DNA from: Herbiconiux moechotypicola
Lineage (GTDB): Bacteria > Actinomycetota > Actinomycetes > Actinomycetales > Microbacteriaceae
Length of the DNA: 64,000 nucleotides
Assembly: GCF_024979255.1 (NCBI RefSeq)
Contig: NZ_JANLCN010000006.1
Location: 1-64,000 of the forward strand
Direction of reading: 5' to 3'
The translations under genes were made by a program, and so were the position numbers. The notes beneath the pieces are model-generated. The model was not told where the DNA came from and made no database searches. It saw only the letters and a program-made list of their open reading frames with translations. Every line of letters begins with the position of its first letter. The first letter of the stretch is position 1. Shown here piece by piece: positions 52,434 through 61,038 of this stretch.

Positions 52434-53711
52434 ATGAAGACCGTCATCCTCGACGACGACCCCACCGGCACGCAGTCGGCCTCGAACGTGCCCGTGCTGC
52501 TCGCCACGAGCGCCGAGCTGCTCACGGCGGCGTTGCGCGAGCACGACAGCGTGTACGTGCTCACCAACTCGCGCGCGATCACGGAGCCGAACGCGGTCGA
52601 GCTGGTCGCGCGCATCCGGCGGGAGAGCCTCGAGGCAGGACGGGCGCTCGGTGAAGCGGTGCAGTTCGTGCTCCGCGGTGACTCCACTCTGCGCGGCCAC
52701 GTCTTCGCCGAGACCGAGGCGTTTCTCGACGACGACGGTGTGATGATCTTCGTGCCCGCCTTCCCCGACGGAGGCCGCACCACCCTCGGTGGCGTGCACT
52801 ACGTGACCGTCGCCGGGGTCACCTACCCCGCCGACGAGACCGAGTTCGCCGACGACCCCGTGTTCCCGTTCAGCACCGCCCGGCTGATCGACTACGTCGC
52901 CGAGAAGTCGGGCAGGGCCGGGGTCGGGTTCGCGCTCGAGTCACTTCGTGCCGACGGGGGAGTGGCCGCTCTCGCCGAGGTGCTGTCGCAGGCCCCCGCG
53001 GGGGCGGTGGTGGTTCCGGATGCGGAGACCAACGACGACATCCGGCTCATCGCCCGGGCGATCGTGGCTGCCCGGGGTTCCGGCCGGGCTGTCGTGGTGC
53101 GGAGCGCGGCCCCGCTGGCGGCGGCGCTCGCCGGAGTGGAGTCGGTGGGACTGTTGCCCGTGCCGCTGCTGCCCGAGCCGGTCGACACCCTGCTCGTGTG
53201 CGGATCGCACACGGCGGGGGCGACCGCTCAGCTCGCCGAGGTGGAGAGCCGGTGGGGCGGGTTCAGCGTGATCGACACCGAGCGCGCGCTCGTGTCGCCC
53301 GCTGAGGAGGGGGTACGTGCGGCCGAGGCGGCGCGGCCGCAGCTCGCGGCGCGCTCGCTCGCCGTCGTGACGACGGAGCGGGCGCGCTCGGCCGCGCACA
53401 ACACACTGGGGCACGGCGAGCGGGTGATGGACGCGCTCACCACGAGTGTGCGCGCGCTGCTGCCGTCTGTGGGGGTCGTGGTCTCCAAGGGCGGCATCAC
53501 CTCGGCCGACGTGGCGCGCATCGGGCTGGGGGCCTCGTCGGCGACGGTGCTGGGCCAGGTGCTGCCCGGGGTGTCGGTGTGGCGGGTGACCGCGATCGAC
53601 GGGCGGGAGCTGCTGTACGTGGTGGTGCCGGGCAACGTGGGGTCGGCGTCGACGCTGGTGCAGGTGCTGGAGGCGCTGGGGCTGCAGGCGCCGGCGGCAG
53701 TGTCGGCGTGA
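52434..53711 (+). CDS. Four-carbon acid sugar kinase family protein (DUF1537)
   Basis: 425 aa. The N-terminal domain opens VILDDDPTGTQSASNVPVLL, the DDDPTGTQ signature of DUF1537 (OtnK/DtnK/LtnK) kinases, with LRGDSTLRGH as the second substrate block. The C-terminal nucleotide-binding domain has VSKGGITSADVARIGLGA and VVVPGNVGS. Known members phosphorylate erythronate, threonate or related acid sugars at O-4. The ATG at 52434 follows AGGAGAG; the longer frame is repeat-derived. No PdxA-, aldolase- or isomerase-type partner for the known OtnK pathways is adjacent, so the pathway is incomplete or different here. Confidence 0.92.
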   Translation: MKTVILDDDPTGTQSASNVPVLLATSAELLTAALREHDSVYVLTNSRAITEPNAVELVARIRRESLEAGRALGEAVQFVLRGDSTLRGHVFAETEAFLDDDGVMIFVPAFPDGGRTTLGGVHYVTVAGVTYPADETEFADDPVFPFSTARLIDYVAEKSGRAGVGFALESLRADGGVAALAEVLSQAPAGAVVVPDAETNDDIRLIARAIVAARGSGRAVVVRSAAPLAAALAGVESVGLLPVPLLPEPVDTLLVCGSHTAGATAQLAEVESRWGGFSVIDTERALVSPAEEGVRAAEAARPQLAARSLAVVTTERARSAAHNTLGHGERVMDALTTSVRALLPSVGVVVSKGGITSADVARIGLGASSATVLGQVLPGVSVWRVTAIDGRELLYVVVPGNVGSASTLVQVLEALGLQAPAAVSA

Positions 53712-53712
53712 A

Positions 53713-53825
53713 TCGGCTGCTGCCCGCCTGAGCCGGCTGCCCGCGTGTCTGGCTGCCTACGTGTGCCGGCTGCAGCCCGCGTGAGCCGGGTGCTGCCCGC
53801 GTGAGCCGGCTGCCCGCGTGAGCGC
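53713..53825. repeat. Degenerate 17-20-base tandem repeat upstream of glpX
   Basis: About six copies of a unit close to GGCTGCCCGCGTGAGCC, some with an extra TGC or AGC, follow each other from the kinase stop codon to the glpX promoter. Copies at 53779-53825 are the most alike. A TAGGCT -10-like element follows at about 53832. Confidence 0.8.
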
Positions 53826-53870
53826 TGGGGATAGGCTGAATACATCACTCCCGGAAGGATCTCCCTCGCC

Positions 53871-54854
53871 ATGACCTCTGACAGCGCCGTCCTCTACGAG
53901 CACCCCGACCGCAACCTCGCGATGGAGCTGGTGCGTGCCACCGAGGCGGCCGCGATCCGTGCTCAGCCGTGGATCGGCAAGGGCGACAAGAACGCCGCCG
54001 ACGGCGCGGCCGTCGACGCCATGCGCAAGTTCCTCGGCACGGTCGACTTCGACGGCGTGATCGTGATCGGCGAGGGCGAGAAAGACCAGGCGCCGATGCT
54101 CTTCAACGGCGAGCACGTGGGCACCGGGCTCGGGCCCTCGTGCGACATCGCCGTCGACCCCATCGACGGCACGTCGCTCACCGCAGCGGGGCGGCAGAAC
54201 GCCATCTCGATGCTCGCGGCCTCCGACCGGGGCACCATGCTCGACGCGTCGTCGGTGTTCTACATGAACAAGATCGTGACGGATGCGGACGGCATCGGCG
54301 TGATCGACATCGATCGGCCGATCGGCGACAACATCCGTGCCCTCGCGAAGGCGAAGGGCAAAGAGGTCGGCGACGTCCGGGTCGCCGTGCTCGACCGGCC
54401 GCGGCACGCGCAGCTCATCGAGGAGATCCGGGCCGCCGGGGCCGGCACCCGGCTCATGCTCGACGGCGACGTGGCGGGCGGCATCAACGCGGCGCGGTAC
54501 GGCACCCGCATCGACATGTGCGTGGGCACCGGCGGCAGCCCCGAGGGTGTGGCGACGGCCTGCGCGATCAAGGCGCTGGGCGGATTCATCCAGACCAGGC
54601 TCGCGCCGAAAGACGACGAGGAGCGCCAGAAGGGCATCGACGCCGGACTCGACGTCGACAAGCTGTTCGAGGCCGACGACCTGGTGTCGGGCGACAACAC
54701 CTTCTTCGTGGCGACCGGCGTGACCGACGGCGGACTCGTGGCCGGCGTGAAGCGGCTCGGGCCCGTCATCCGCACCGAGTCGATCGTGCTGCGGTCACAC
54801 TCGGGCACCATCCGCCGCATCGAGGCCGACCACCTCATCGAGAAGTGGCTCTGA
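53871..54854 (+). CDS. glpX: Class II fructose-1,6-bisphosphatase
   Basis: Gluconeogenic phosphatase, the only FBPase type in most actinobacteria. 327 aa. Metal and catalytic residues lie in VIVIGEGEKDQAP (IGEGEKD at 66-72) and DIAVDPIDGTSL (DPIDGT at 96-101); GDVAGGINAARYGTRIDMCVGTGGSPEGV is the substrate loop. GGAAGGA lies upstream of the ATG. Both flanks of the gene carry tandem repeats, and the downstream array begins within its final codons. Confidence 0.96.
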   Translation: MTSDSAVLYEHPDRNLAMELVRATEAAAIRAQPWIGKGDKNAADGAAVDAMRKFLGTVDFDGVIVIGEGEKDQAPMLFNGEHVGTGLGPSCDIAVDPIDGTSLTAAGRQNAISMLAASDRGTMLDASSVFYMNKIVTDADGIGVIDIDRPIGDNIRALAKAKGKEVGDVRVAVLDRPRHAQLIEEIRAAGAGTRLMLDGDVAGGINAARYGTRIDMCVGTGGSPEGVATACAIKALGGFIQTRLAPKDDEERQKGIDAGLDVDKLFEADDLVSGDNTFFVATGVTDGGLVAGVKRLGPVIRTESIVLRSHSGTIRRIEADHLIEKWL

Positions 54855-54945
54855 CCGCCGCGACTCGGCCCCGTCCGGCGCCGAGTCGGCCCGGACCGGC
54901 GGTGAAGCGGCTCTGACCGGCGCCGAAGCGGCCCTGTCCGGCGCC
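54847..54945. repeat. Imperfect 21-base tandem repeat overlapping the glpX stop
   Basis: Five units begin at 54847, 54867, 54888, 54909 and 54930; a consensus is GGCTCTGACCGGCGCCGAAGC. The first unit contains the last two codons and stop of glpX, so the array looks like serial duplication of the gene's 3' edge. Confidence 0.82.
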
Positions 54946-55453
54946 TCGCCTTCCCACGGGCGCTGAGCCCGTCCTCAGGTTCACCCACGCAAGAATCCGC
55001 CCCACCGCCCCGTCCTGTGGGCTGCTCGGATTCATTCTTGCGCGAGCGAACCGCTGCGACGCACCGGATGCGCGAACCGCGGCCTACGCGGCGTGATGCG
55101 TCGGCCGCGGCCGCGCTGTGGGCGCGGCGGATGGCCGGTGGGCCGGCCGCGTGGATGCGGGAGTGGGCGTGGCGCGCCGCGACCCCGAGTCGGTGCGCGT
55201 CGGGCCTTGATTGGCGCTGCGAGTAGCGGTGCGGGTTGCTGGTGTGCTGCCTGCGCGGACCCGTGGGGCCTCTGTCACATAGCGCGCCGCGACCACGAGC
55301 CGAGCGTGGAGTGGCGCGGACATCAGCGGTCACGCGCCGGGCATGGTGGCCACGAGCCGGCGGTGTGTCGGGCCGGGCGCTGCGAGTGGGCGCCGCCCCG
55401 TGGAAGGTCGCGCGGGGCCGCCTCGCCCGGTGGGTGGGGGCTGTGGGGTGGGG
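54946..55453. other. Gene-free spacer between glpX and rmuC
   Basis: About 510 bases with no convincing ORF on either strand. It holds a fold-back pair, GCAAGAATCCG (54989-54999) and CGGATTCATTCTTGC (55027-55041), with a 4-base bulge, which could end glpX transcription. A partly repeated GCGCGCCGCGACC motif occurs near 55170 and 55280. Otherwise I see nothing recognisable. Confidence 0.5.
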
Positions 55454-57163
55454 TCAGCGGGTGGTGCCGGTGTCGAGATCGTCGTCGAGGGTGATCTCGA
55501 GTTCGATGACGCGGGAGTGCTCGTGGTCGAGGTAAGCGTCGTCGCGGCGCGCGGAGCCGCCGCCCAGGGCGTCGAACTCGGCGATGGTGCGCTCGACCTC
55601 GGCCTCGCGGGCCGCGTCTTCGGCGGCGTCGAAGTCGGCGTCTGGCTCGCCGTCGGAGCGGGTGACCGAGGCGCCGGCACGGCCCGCAGCCGCCCCCGCG
55701 AGCGCTCCGTCACCGGCGCGACGCTCCGCGAGTTCGTCGGCTCCGACGGGGGCCGCCTCGAGCTCGGCGAGCAGCTCGTGGCTCGAGAGCTCGCGAGGCG
55801 ACTCCTCGAGTGTTCCCAGCTCGGGGAAGAGGCTGTCGCTCGACAGCGCGCCGAGCTTGCGGGCGGTGGGGAACACCTGCCGCTCGAACGAGCCGATGAA
55901 GGCGTTGTAGTCCTTCACGGTGCGGTCGATGGTGCGACCGAGCTTCTCGATGTGCGTCGCCGTCTTGCCGAGCCGCGTGTAGAGCTGCTGGCTCAGGTCG
56001 AACAGCTGGCGCGCCTCCTGGGTGAGCACGTCCTGCTGCCACGAGAACGCCACCGTCTTCAGCACCGACCACAGCGTGACCGGCGAGGCCAGCGCCACCT
56101 TGCGGCCGAAGGCGAACTCCATGATGGCCGGGTCGGCCTCGAGCGCGCTCGAGACCAGCGACTCGCTCGGGATGAACGCGATCACGAGTTCGGGTGAGGC
56201 CTCGAGTCCGTTCCAGTACCCCTTGGTGCCGAGCGCCGTGATGTGGTCGCGCAGCGCTTTCACGTGCCGCTTCATCAGCTGTGCGCGACGCTCGCCCTCG
56301 GCACCCGTGGCCGAGGCGGGGATGGCCGACGCTTCGAGGTAGGCGTCGAACGGCACCTTGGCGTCGACCGCGATGTTCTTGCCACCGGGCAGGTGCACGA
56401 CCATGTCGGGTCGGCCTGCGCCCGAGTCGCTCACGATCGAGGTCTGCACGTCGAAGTCGACCCGCTCGATGAGCCCGGCCGCCTCGACGACGCTGCGCAA
56501 CTGGGTCTCACCCCACACCCCGCGGGTGCTGTTGGAGCGCAGCGCCGAGGCGAGCGACTCCGCCGTGGAGCGCAGCCGCTCCTCCGACTCCGTGGCCGAC
56601 TTCAGCTGCTGGGAGAGTTCGCCGTACTGCTGCTGCCGCTGGGTCTCCAGCTCCACGACCTTCGCCTGCACCGCCTTGAGGCTCTCCTGCACGGGGCTCA
56701 GCGCCACGAGCACCTTGCCGTCCTCCTCGATGCGGGCGGCCTCCGCCTCCTTCAGAGCGCGCAGTCGCTCTTGGAACTCGGCGAGCCGATCCTCCTGCGC
56801 CGCGATCTGCGCCCGGTACTGCTCGTCTTGGGCCGAGAGCCGCTCGCGCGCCTGCTCCGTGGCGAATTCCAGGCGCTCGCGAGAGACGGCCGCCGAGGCC
56901 TCGGCCTGCTCGCGCAGGGCCGTGGCGGTCGCCTCGACCCCGGCCAGCCGCGACTGCAGCTGTGCCCGCTCCTCGACCAGCTGCTCGACGCGCCCGCGCA
57001 CCTGCACCAGGTCGGCGGTTCGCTCAGCCAGCGCCGACTCGACGGCCGGATCGACCGTGCCACGCGCATCCGTCTTTCGTGCCCTGGCGACCAGCAGCCC
57101 GCCTGCCACACCGAGGGCGAGGCCGAGCACGAGGCCGATGACGAGGGGGAGCAGTGCGTCCAT
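55454..57163 (-). CDS. rmuC: DNA recombination protein RmuC
   Basis: 569 aa. One N-terminal membrane helix (PLVIGLVLGLALGVAGGLLVA, about 6-26), a long coiled coil to residue 190 rich in Gln, Glu and Arg, then the RmuC nuclease-like domain: RGVWGETQLRSVVEAAGL, PDMVVHLPGGKNIAVDAKVPFDAYLEA and ELVIAFIPSESLVSSAL. Limits recombination at inverted repeats. The C-terminal 100 residues are an acidic Ala-rich extension. The start lies behind CACACT, a weak -10 placed six bases before the ATG. Confidence 0.95.
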   Translation of the reverse strand: MDALLPLVIGLVLGLALGVAGGLLVARARKTDARGTVDPAVESALAERTADLVQVRGRVEQLVEERAQLQSRLAGVEATATALREQAEASAAVSRERLEFATEQARERLSAQDEQYRAQIAAQEDRLAEFQERLRALKEAEAARIEEDGKVLVALSPVQESLKAVQAKVVELETQRQQQYGELSQQLKSATESEERLRSTAESLASALRSNSTRGVWGETQLRSVVEAAGLIERVDFDVQTSIVSDSGAGRPDMVVHLPGGKNIAVDAKVPFDAYLEASAIPASATGAEGERRAQLMKRHVKALRDHITALGTKGYWNGLEASPELVIAFIPSESLVSSALEADPAIMEFAFGRKVALASPVTLWSVLKTVAFSWQQDVLTQEARQLFDLSQQLYTRLGKTATHIEKLGRTIDRTVKDYNAFIGSFERQVFPTARKLGALSSDSLFPELGTLEESPRELSSHELLAELEAAPVGADELAERRAGDGALAGAAAGRAGASVTRSDGEPDADFDAAEDAAREAEVERTIAEFDALGGGSARRDDAYLDHEHSRVIELEITLDDDLDTGTTR

Positions 57164-57320
57164 GCAGACAGTGTGTCATCGACCTCAGACATCGGAGGGC
57201 GCGGCACGTCGCGTCGGAGTTATCCACAGGCTTCGAACCACGACTCCCGCTGCCCGACACCACCCCCTAGGCTGGCAGGCAAGCACACGAACACGTCTCC
57301 CCACAACGAAGTCAGGAACC

Positions 57321-58820
57321 ATGTCAGAGTCACTCCCCGTCGTGAACCACTGGATCGCGGGCGCCGAGCTCGCCAGCACGAGCGGCCGCACCGCCCCCGT
57401 CTTCGACCCGGCCCTCGGGGTGCAGACCAAGAGCGTCGCGCTCGCGAACGGCGCCGAGATCGACGCTGCCGTCGCCGCAGCGAAGGCTGCTTTCCCGGGG
57501 TGGCGCGACACGAGCATCACGAAGCGTCAGCAGGTGATGTTCGCGTTCCGCGAGCTGCTCAACGCGCGCAAGGGCGAGCTGGCCGAGATCCTCACGAGCG
57601 AACACGGCAAGGTACTCTCCGACGCGGCGGGCGAGATCACTCGCGGCCTCGAGGTGGTGGAGCTCGCGACCGGGTTCCCGCACCTGCTGAAGGGGGAGTA
57701 CTCCGAGAACGTGTCGACGGGCGTCGACGTCTACTCGCTCAAGCAGCCGCTCGGTGTGGTGGGTATCATCTCGCCCTTCAACTTCCCGGCGATGGTGCCG
57801 ATGTGGTTCTTCCCGATCGCGATCGCGGCTGGCAACACCGTGGTGCTGAAGCCGAGCGAGAAAGACCCGAGCGCCGCCAACTGGCTCGCCGCCCTGTTCA
57901 AGGAGGCCGGGCTGCCCGACGGTGTCTTCAACGTGCTGCATGGCGACAAGGAGGCCGTGGACGGCCTGCTCGAGCATCGCGACGTGAAGTCGATCTCGTT
58001 CGTGGGCTCCACCCCCATCGCCCACTACATCTACGAGACCGCGGCCCGCAACGGCAAGCGCGTGCAGGCGCTCGGTGGCGCGAAGAACCACATGCTCGTG
58101 CTGCCCGACGCCGACCTCGACCTCGCCGCCGATGCGGCGATCAACGCGGGCTTCGGCTCGGCGGGTGAGCGCTGCATGGCGATCTCGGTCCTCGTCGCCG
58201 TCGACACGATCGCCGACGAACTCGTCGCGAAGATCCAGCAGCGCATGGCCACCCTGAAGACCGGCGACGGCCGCCGCAACTGCGACATGGGCCCGCTGGT
58301 CACCGAGGTGCACCGCGACAAGGTCGCGTCGTACATCGACATCGCGGGCGCCGACGGCGCCGAGGTGGTGGTCGACGGCCGTGGCATCGAGGTCGACGGC
58401 GCCGCCGACGGCTTCTGGCTCGGCCCGACCCTCATCGACAAGGTGCCCACCACCTCGAAGGTCTACCTCGACGAGATCTTCGGCCCCGTGCTCTCGGTGG
58501 TGCGCGTGCACTCCTATGAGGAGGGCGTCGACCTCATCAACAACGGCGCCTACGGCAACGGCACGGCCATCTTCACCAACGACGGCGGGGCGGCCCGCCG
58601 CTTCCAGAACGAGGTGGAGGTGGGCATGATCGGCATCAACGTGCCCATCCCGGTCCCGGTGGCGTACCACTCCTTCGGTGGTGTGAAGGACTCCATCTTC
58701 GGTGACACGAAGGCCTACGGTCTCGCGGGCTTCCGGTTCTTCACGCAGGAGAAGGCGGTCACCAGCCGCTGGCTCGACCCCTCGCACGGCGGCATCAACC
58801 TGGGCTTCCCGCAGAACTAG
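57321..58820 (+). CDS. mmsA: CoA-acylating methylmalonate-semialdehyde dehydrogenase
   Basis: 499 aa aldehyde dehydrogenase of the MMSDH class, converting methylmalonate or malonate semialdehyde plus CoA to propionyl- or acetyl-CoA in valine, inositol or beta-alanine breakdown. Nucleophile Cys285 is in GSAGERCMA. GGAKNHMLVLPDADLD replaces the ELGGK block of other ALDHs, as expected for the CoA-dependent class, which lacks the general-base Glu. ISPFNFPAMVPMWFFPIAIA is the family hallmark. GTCAGGAACC precedes the ATG. No valine or inositol genes are adjacent. Confidence 0.95.
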   Translation: MSESLPVVNHWIAGAELASTSGRTAPVFDPALGVQTKSVALANGAEIDAAVAAAKAAFPGWRDTSITKRQQVMFAFRELLNARKGELAEILTSEHGKVLSDAAGEITRGLEVVELATGFPHLLKGEYSENVSTGVDVYSLKQPLGVVGIISPFNFPAMVPMWFFPIAIAAGNTVVLKPSEKDPSAANWLAALFKEAGLPDGVFNVLHGDKEAVDGLLEHRDVKSISFVGSTPIAHYIYETAARNGKRVQALGGAKNHMLVLPDADLDLAADAAINAGFGSAGERCMAISVLVAVDTIADELVAKIQQRMATLKTGDGRRNCDMGPLVTEVHRDKVASYIDIAGADGAEVVVDGRGIEVDGAADGFWLGPTLIDKVPTTSKVYLDEIFGPVLSVVRVHSYEEGVDLINNGAYGNGTAIFTNDGGAARRFQNEVEVGMIGINVPIPVPVAYHSFGGVKDSIFGDTKAYGLAGFRFFTQEKAVTSRWLDPSHGGINLGFPQN

Positions 58821-58850
58821 CCTCCTCGCTGGAAGCTAGGATGGACGACC

Positions 58851-59924
58851 GTGGCTCTGACTATCGCGATCGTAGGACTCCCCAACGTGGGCAAGTCCAC
58901 CCTCTTCAACGCCCTCACGAAGAACCAGGTGCTGGCGGCGAACTACCCGTTCGCGACCATCGAGCCCAACGTCGGTGTGGTGAACCTGCCCGACCCACGG
59001 CTCGACAAGCTGGCCGAGATCTTCGGGAGCGAGCGCATCCTGCCCGCCCCGGTGTCGTTCGTCGACATCGCCGGCATCGTGCGTGGTGCGAGCGAAGGTG
59101 AAGGCCTGGGCAACAAGTTCCTCGCCAACATCCGTGAGGCGGATGCGATCGCGCAGGTCATCCGCGGCTTCACCGACTCCGACGTGGTGCACGTCGACGG
59201 CCGGGTCGACGCCGCGAGCGACATGGAGACCATCAACACCGAGCTGATCCTCGCCGACCTGCAGACCCTCGAGAAGGCCGAGGCCCGCTACGAGAAGGAG
59301 GTTCGGGGCAAGAAGCTCGAGCCGGTCGTGCTCGAGACCGCGAAAGCCGCCCGCGAGTTCCTCGACTCGGGCAAGCCCCTGTCGGTCTCGTCGATCGACC
59401 TCGAGCCCATCAAGGAGCTCGGCCTCCTCACCGCGAAGCCGTTCATCTACGTCTTCAACGTCGACGAGGAGATCCTCACCGACCAGGCCCGCAAAGACGC
59501 GCTCGCGGCCCTCGTCGCCCCGGCGCAGGCCGTCTTCCTCGACGCCAAGCTCGAATCCGAGCTCATCGACCTCGAGCCCGAAGACGCCGCCGAGTTGCTG
59601 GCCTCGACCGGCCAGGAGGAGAGCGGGCTCGACCAGCTCGCCCGCATCGGCTTCGACACCCTGGGACTGCAGACCTACCTCACGGCCGGCCCCAAGGAGT
59701 CCCGCGCCTGGACGATCGGCAAGGGCTGGACGGCACCGATGGCCGCCGGCGTCATCCACACCGACTTCCAGAAGGGCTTCATCAAGGCCGAGATCATCTC
59801 CTTCGACGATCTCGTCGAGACCGGTTCGATCACCGAGGCCCGCGCCAAAGGCAAGGCCCGCATCGAGGGCAAGGACTACGTCATGCACGACGGCGACGTC
59901 GTCGAGTTCCGCTTCAACAACTGA
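58851..59924 (+). CDS. ychF: Redox-regulated ATPase YchF
   Basis: 357 aa Obg-family P-loop ATPase that binds ribosomes and prefers ATP. G1 is GLPNVGKS at residues 9-16, G3 DIAGIVRGASEGEGLGN, then the coiled-coil insertion and a C-terminal TGS domain ending KDYVMHDGDVVEFRFNN. The start is a GTG; TAGGAT lies eight bases upstream. The final 24 bases or so are repeated at 62600-62623, so the 3' end of this gene appears to be the attachment site of an inserted segment. The insertion restores the coding end. Confidence 0.97.
   Translation: MALTIAIVGLPNVGKSTLFNALTKNQVLAANYPFATIEPNVGVVNLPDPRLDKLAEIFGSERILPAPVSFVDIAGIVRGASEGEGLGNKFLANIREADAIAQVIRGFTDSDVVHVDGRVDAASDMETINTELILADLQTLEKAEARYEKEVRGKKLEPVVLETAKAAREFLDSGKPLSVSSIDLEPIKELGLLTAKPFIYVFNVDEEILTDQARKDALAALVAPAQAVFLDAKLESELIDLEPEDAAELLASTGQEESGLDQLARIGFDTLGLQTYLTAGPKESRAWTIGKGWTAPMAAGVIHTDFQKGFIKAEIISFDDLVETGSITEARAKGKARIEGKDYVMHDGDVVEFRFNN
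59899..59922 (+). repeat. Left attachment-site-like direct repeat (3' end of ychF)
   Basis: TCGTCGAGTTCCGCTT, one variable base (C), then AACAACT. Matches 62600-62623 at 23 of 24 positions in the same orientation. Confidence 0.8.
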
Positions 59925-59945
59925 CCATTGTGTCTAGTCGATTGA

Positions 59946-60797
59946 CTAGCGTACGACTATTCCTGCCGAGAACCACTGCACGAGTGCTGAGGCCAACTGC
60001 ACGTGTCCCTGAGCTTCGACCACTGTCGGTGCAGCACCGCCATGCCTATCGGCCTGCGCGATGATAAGTGTTTCTAACATTCCGACTAGTACCGCTTTGT
60101 GGTCTGGGTGGCCGTCGTCTCGTGTTGGAAACGCAAGAGTCCACCCAGACTGATCCTTGATGGTCTGAGTAATCATGCCGAGGCGGACCTTTCGCGCGGT
60201 GGGACTCACAACGGGATGCGCCGCTGCCTCGACAGCTTTGATTGCCTCGGTCATGACGAGACTAGTGTTCGGTGTCAATGCATATGCTTCCGTCCATGCC
60301 TTCCCCAGATGTTGACCGGCGAGCGTGGGCGCGGATTGCCTGCTTGCCTCCGCGAGTTCGTCCACGCCCTCAGGAACTCGTCGCTGCAGCCGGTACACAC
60401 CGTCTCGAAGTGCGATGACAGCCGCGGAAGGAGCGTTATCGAAGTGCCACATCAACGACTTCACATTGCTTGGTGTATTGCCCGAGTCGTCCTCCTCGTA
60501 CGCAGACAGGAAGAAGTCGATCACGCGTGCCACGAATTGATCACCCGCCTGCGTGATCGTGCGTACCATGTCGTCCGCCTCTACATATCGATTCTCCAGT
60601 CGGAAATCGACCTGGAGGCCGCTCTGAAGCTCATGCACACGGCTCATATCGACGTAGGCATAGGCGCCTCTCGGGCGAAGCTCTCTGCGTATCCACGCCA
60701 GGACGGGGGGATAAAGGGTAGATGGGAGCAACTCGCGGATCAGCGAGCGCTCTTCGTACTCGTCGTCATCAGCATCCCAAGGTCGCCAAACACTCAT
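59946..60797 (-). CDS. Hypothetical protein, possible Abi/HEPN-like C-terminus, 283 aa
   Basis: Starts MSVWRPWDADDDEYEERSLI. The middle has LENRYVEADDMVRTITQAGDQFVARVIDFFL. The C-terminal third (QHLGKAWTEAYALTPNTSLVMTEAIKAVEAAAHPVVSP then LGMITQTIKDQSGW) has the helix, AIKAVEA, then LG pattern seen in abortive-infection C-terminal domains; this is a similarity judgement only. The GTG at 60827 opens the frame, but TATGCT placed six bases before the ATG at 60797 favours that start. Its stop lies in a CTAGTC-GATT-GACTAG hairpin (59934-59949) shared with the end of ychF. First gene inside the mini-island, divergent from the pair at 61039. Confidence 0.65.
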   Translation of the reverse strand: MSVWRPWDADDDEYEERSLIRELLPSTLYPPVLAWIRRELRPRGAYAYVDMSRVHELQSGLQVDFRLENRYVEADDMVRTITQAGDQFVARVIDFFLSAYEEDDSGNTPSNVKSLMWHFDNAPSAAVIALRDGVYRLQRRVPEGVDELAEASRQSAPTLAGQHLGKAWTEAYALTPNTSLVMTEAIKAVEAAAHPVVSPTARKVRLGMITQTIKDQSGWTLAFPTRDDGHPDHKAVLVGMLETLIIAQADRHGGAAPTVVEAQGHVQLASALVQWFSAGIVVR

Positions 60798-60803
60798 AGG
60801 GCG

Positions 60804-60809
60804 AGCATA
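60804..60809 (-). promoter_or_regulatory. Leaderless -10 element, gene at 59946-60797
   Basis: TATGCT on the minus strand, six bases, then the ATG at 60797. Confidence 0.45.
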
Positions 60810-61038
60810 GAAGGGCCCGTCTGACACTGGTGCGATTTGCGGCTGTGGTGTGCAGATGCTGCCAGGGTTGATTCCGCGGATCTACGCGATCCTCCCGACA
60901 CAGGCCCGGTACTGAACGGACCATACTGTCGCCCGCAGTGACGAACTATGCGAATGGGTCATGTCGGGTGGTGTGTTGAACACGCCTTCTCTGAGTCTGA
61001 TGAGAGAATCAACCATCCGAACGATGGAGGTTCGTCTG

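Noticed and set aside
50058-52799. 913-codon minus-strand open frame
   Set aside because: It lies opposite the FadR-type regulator, the MHS transporter and the kinase start, is rich in His, Arg and Gly, and has no domain pattern; a typical GC-rich antisense shadow.
53713-53825. Repeat array considered as CRISPR
   Set aside because: Units are contiguous without unique spacers; it is a tandem repeat, not a CRISPR array.
57220-57228. TTATCCACA, a DnaA-box match upstream of mmsA
   Set aside because: Single copy with no AT-rich unwinding element or dnaA/dnaN nearby, so not an origin.
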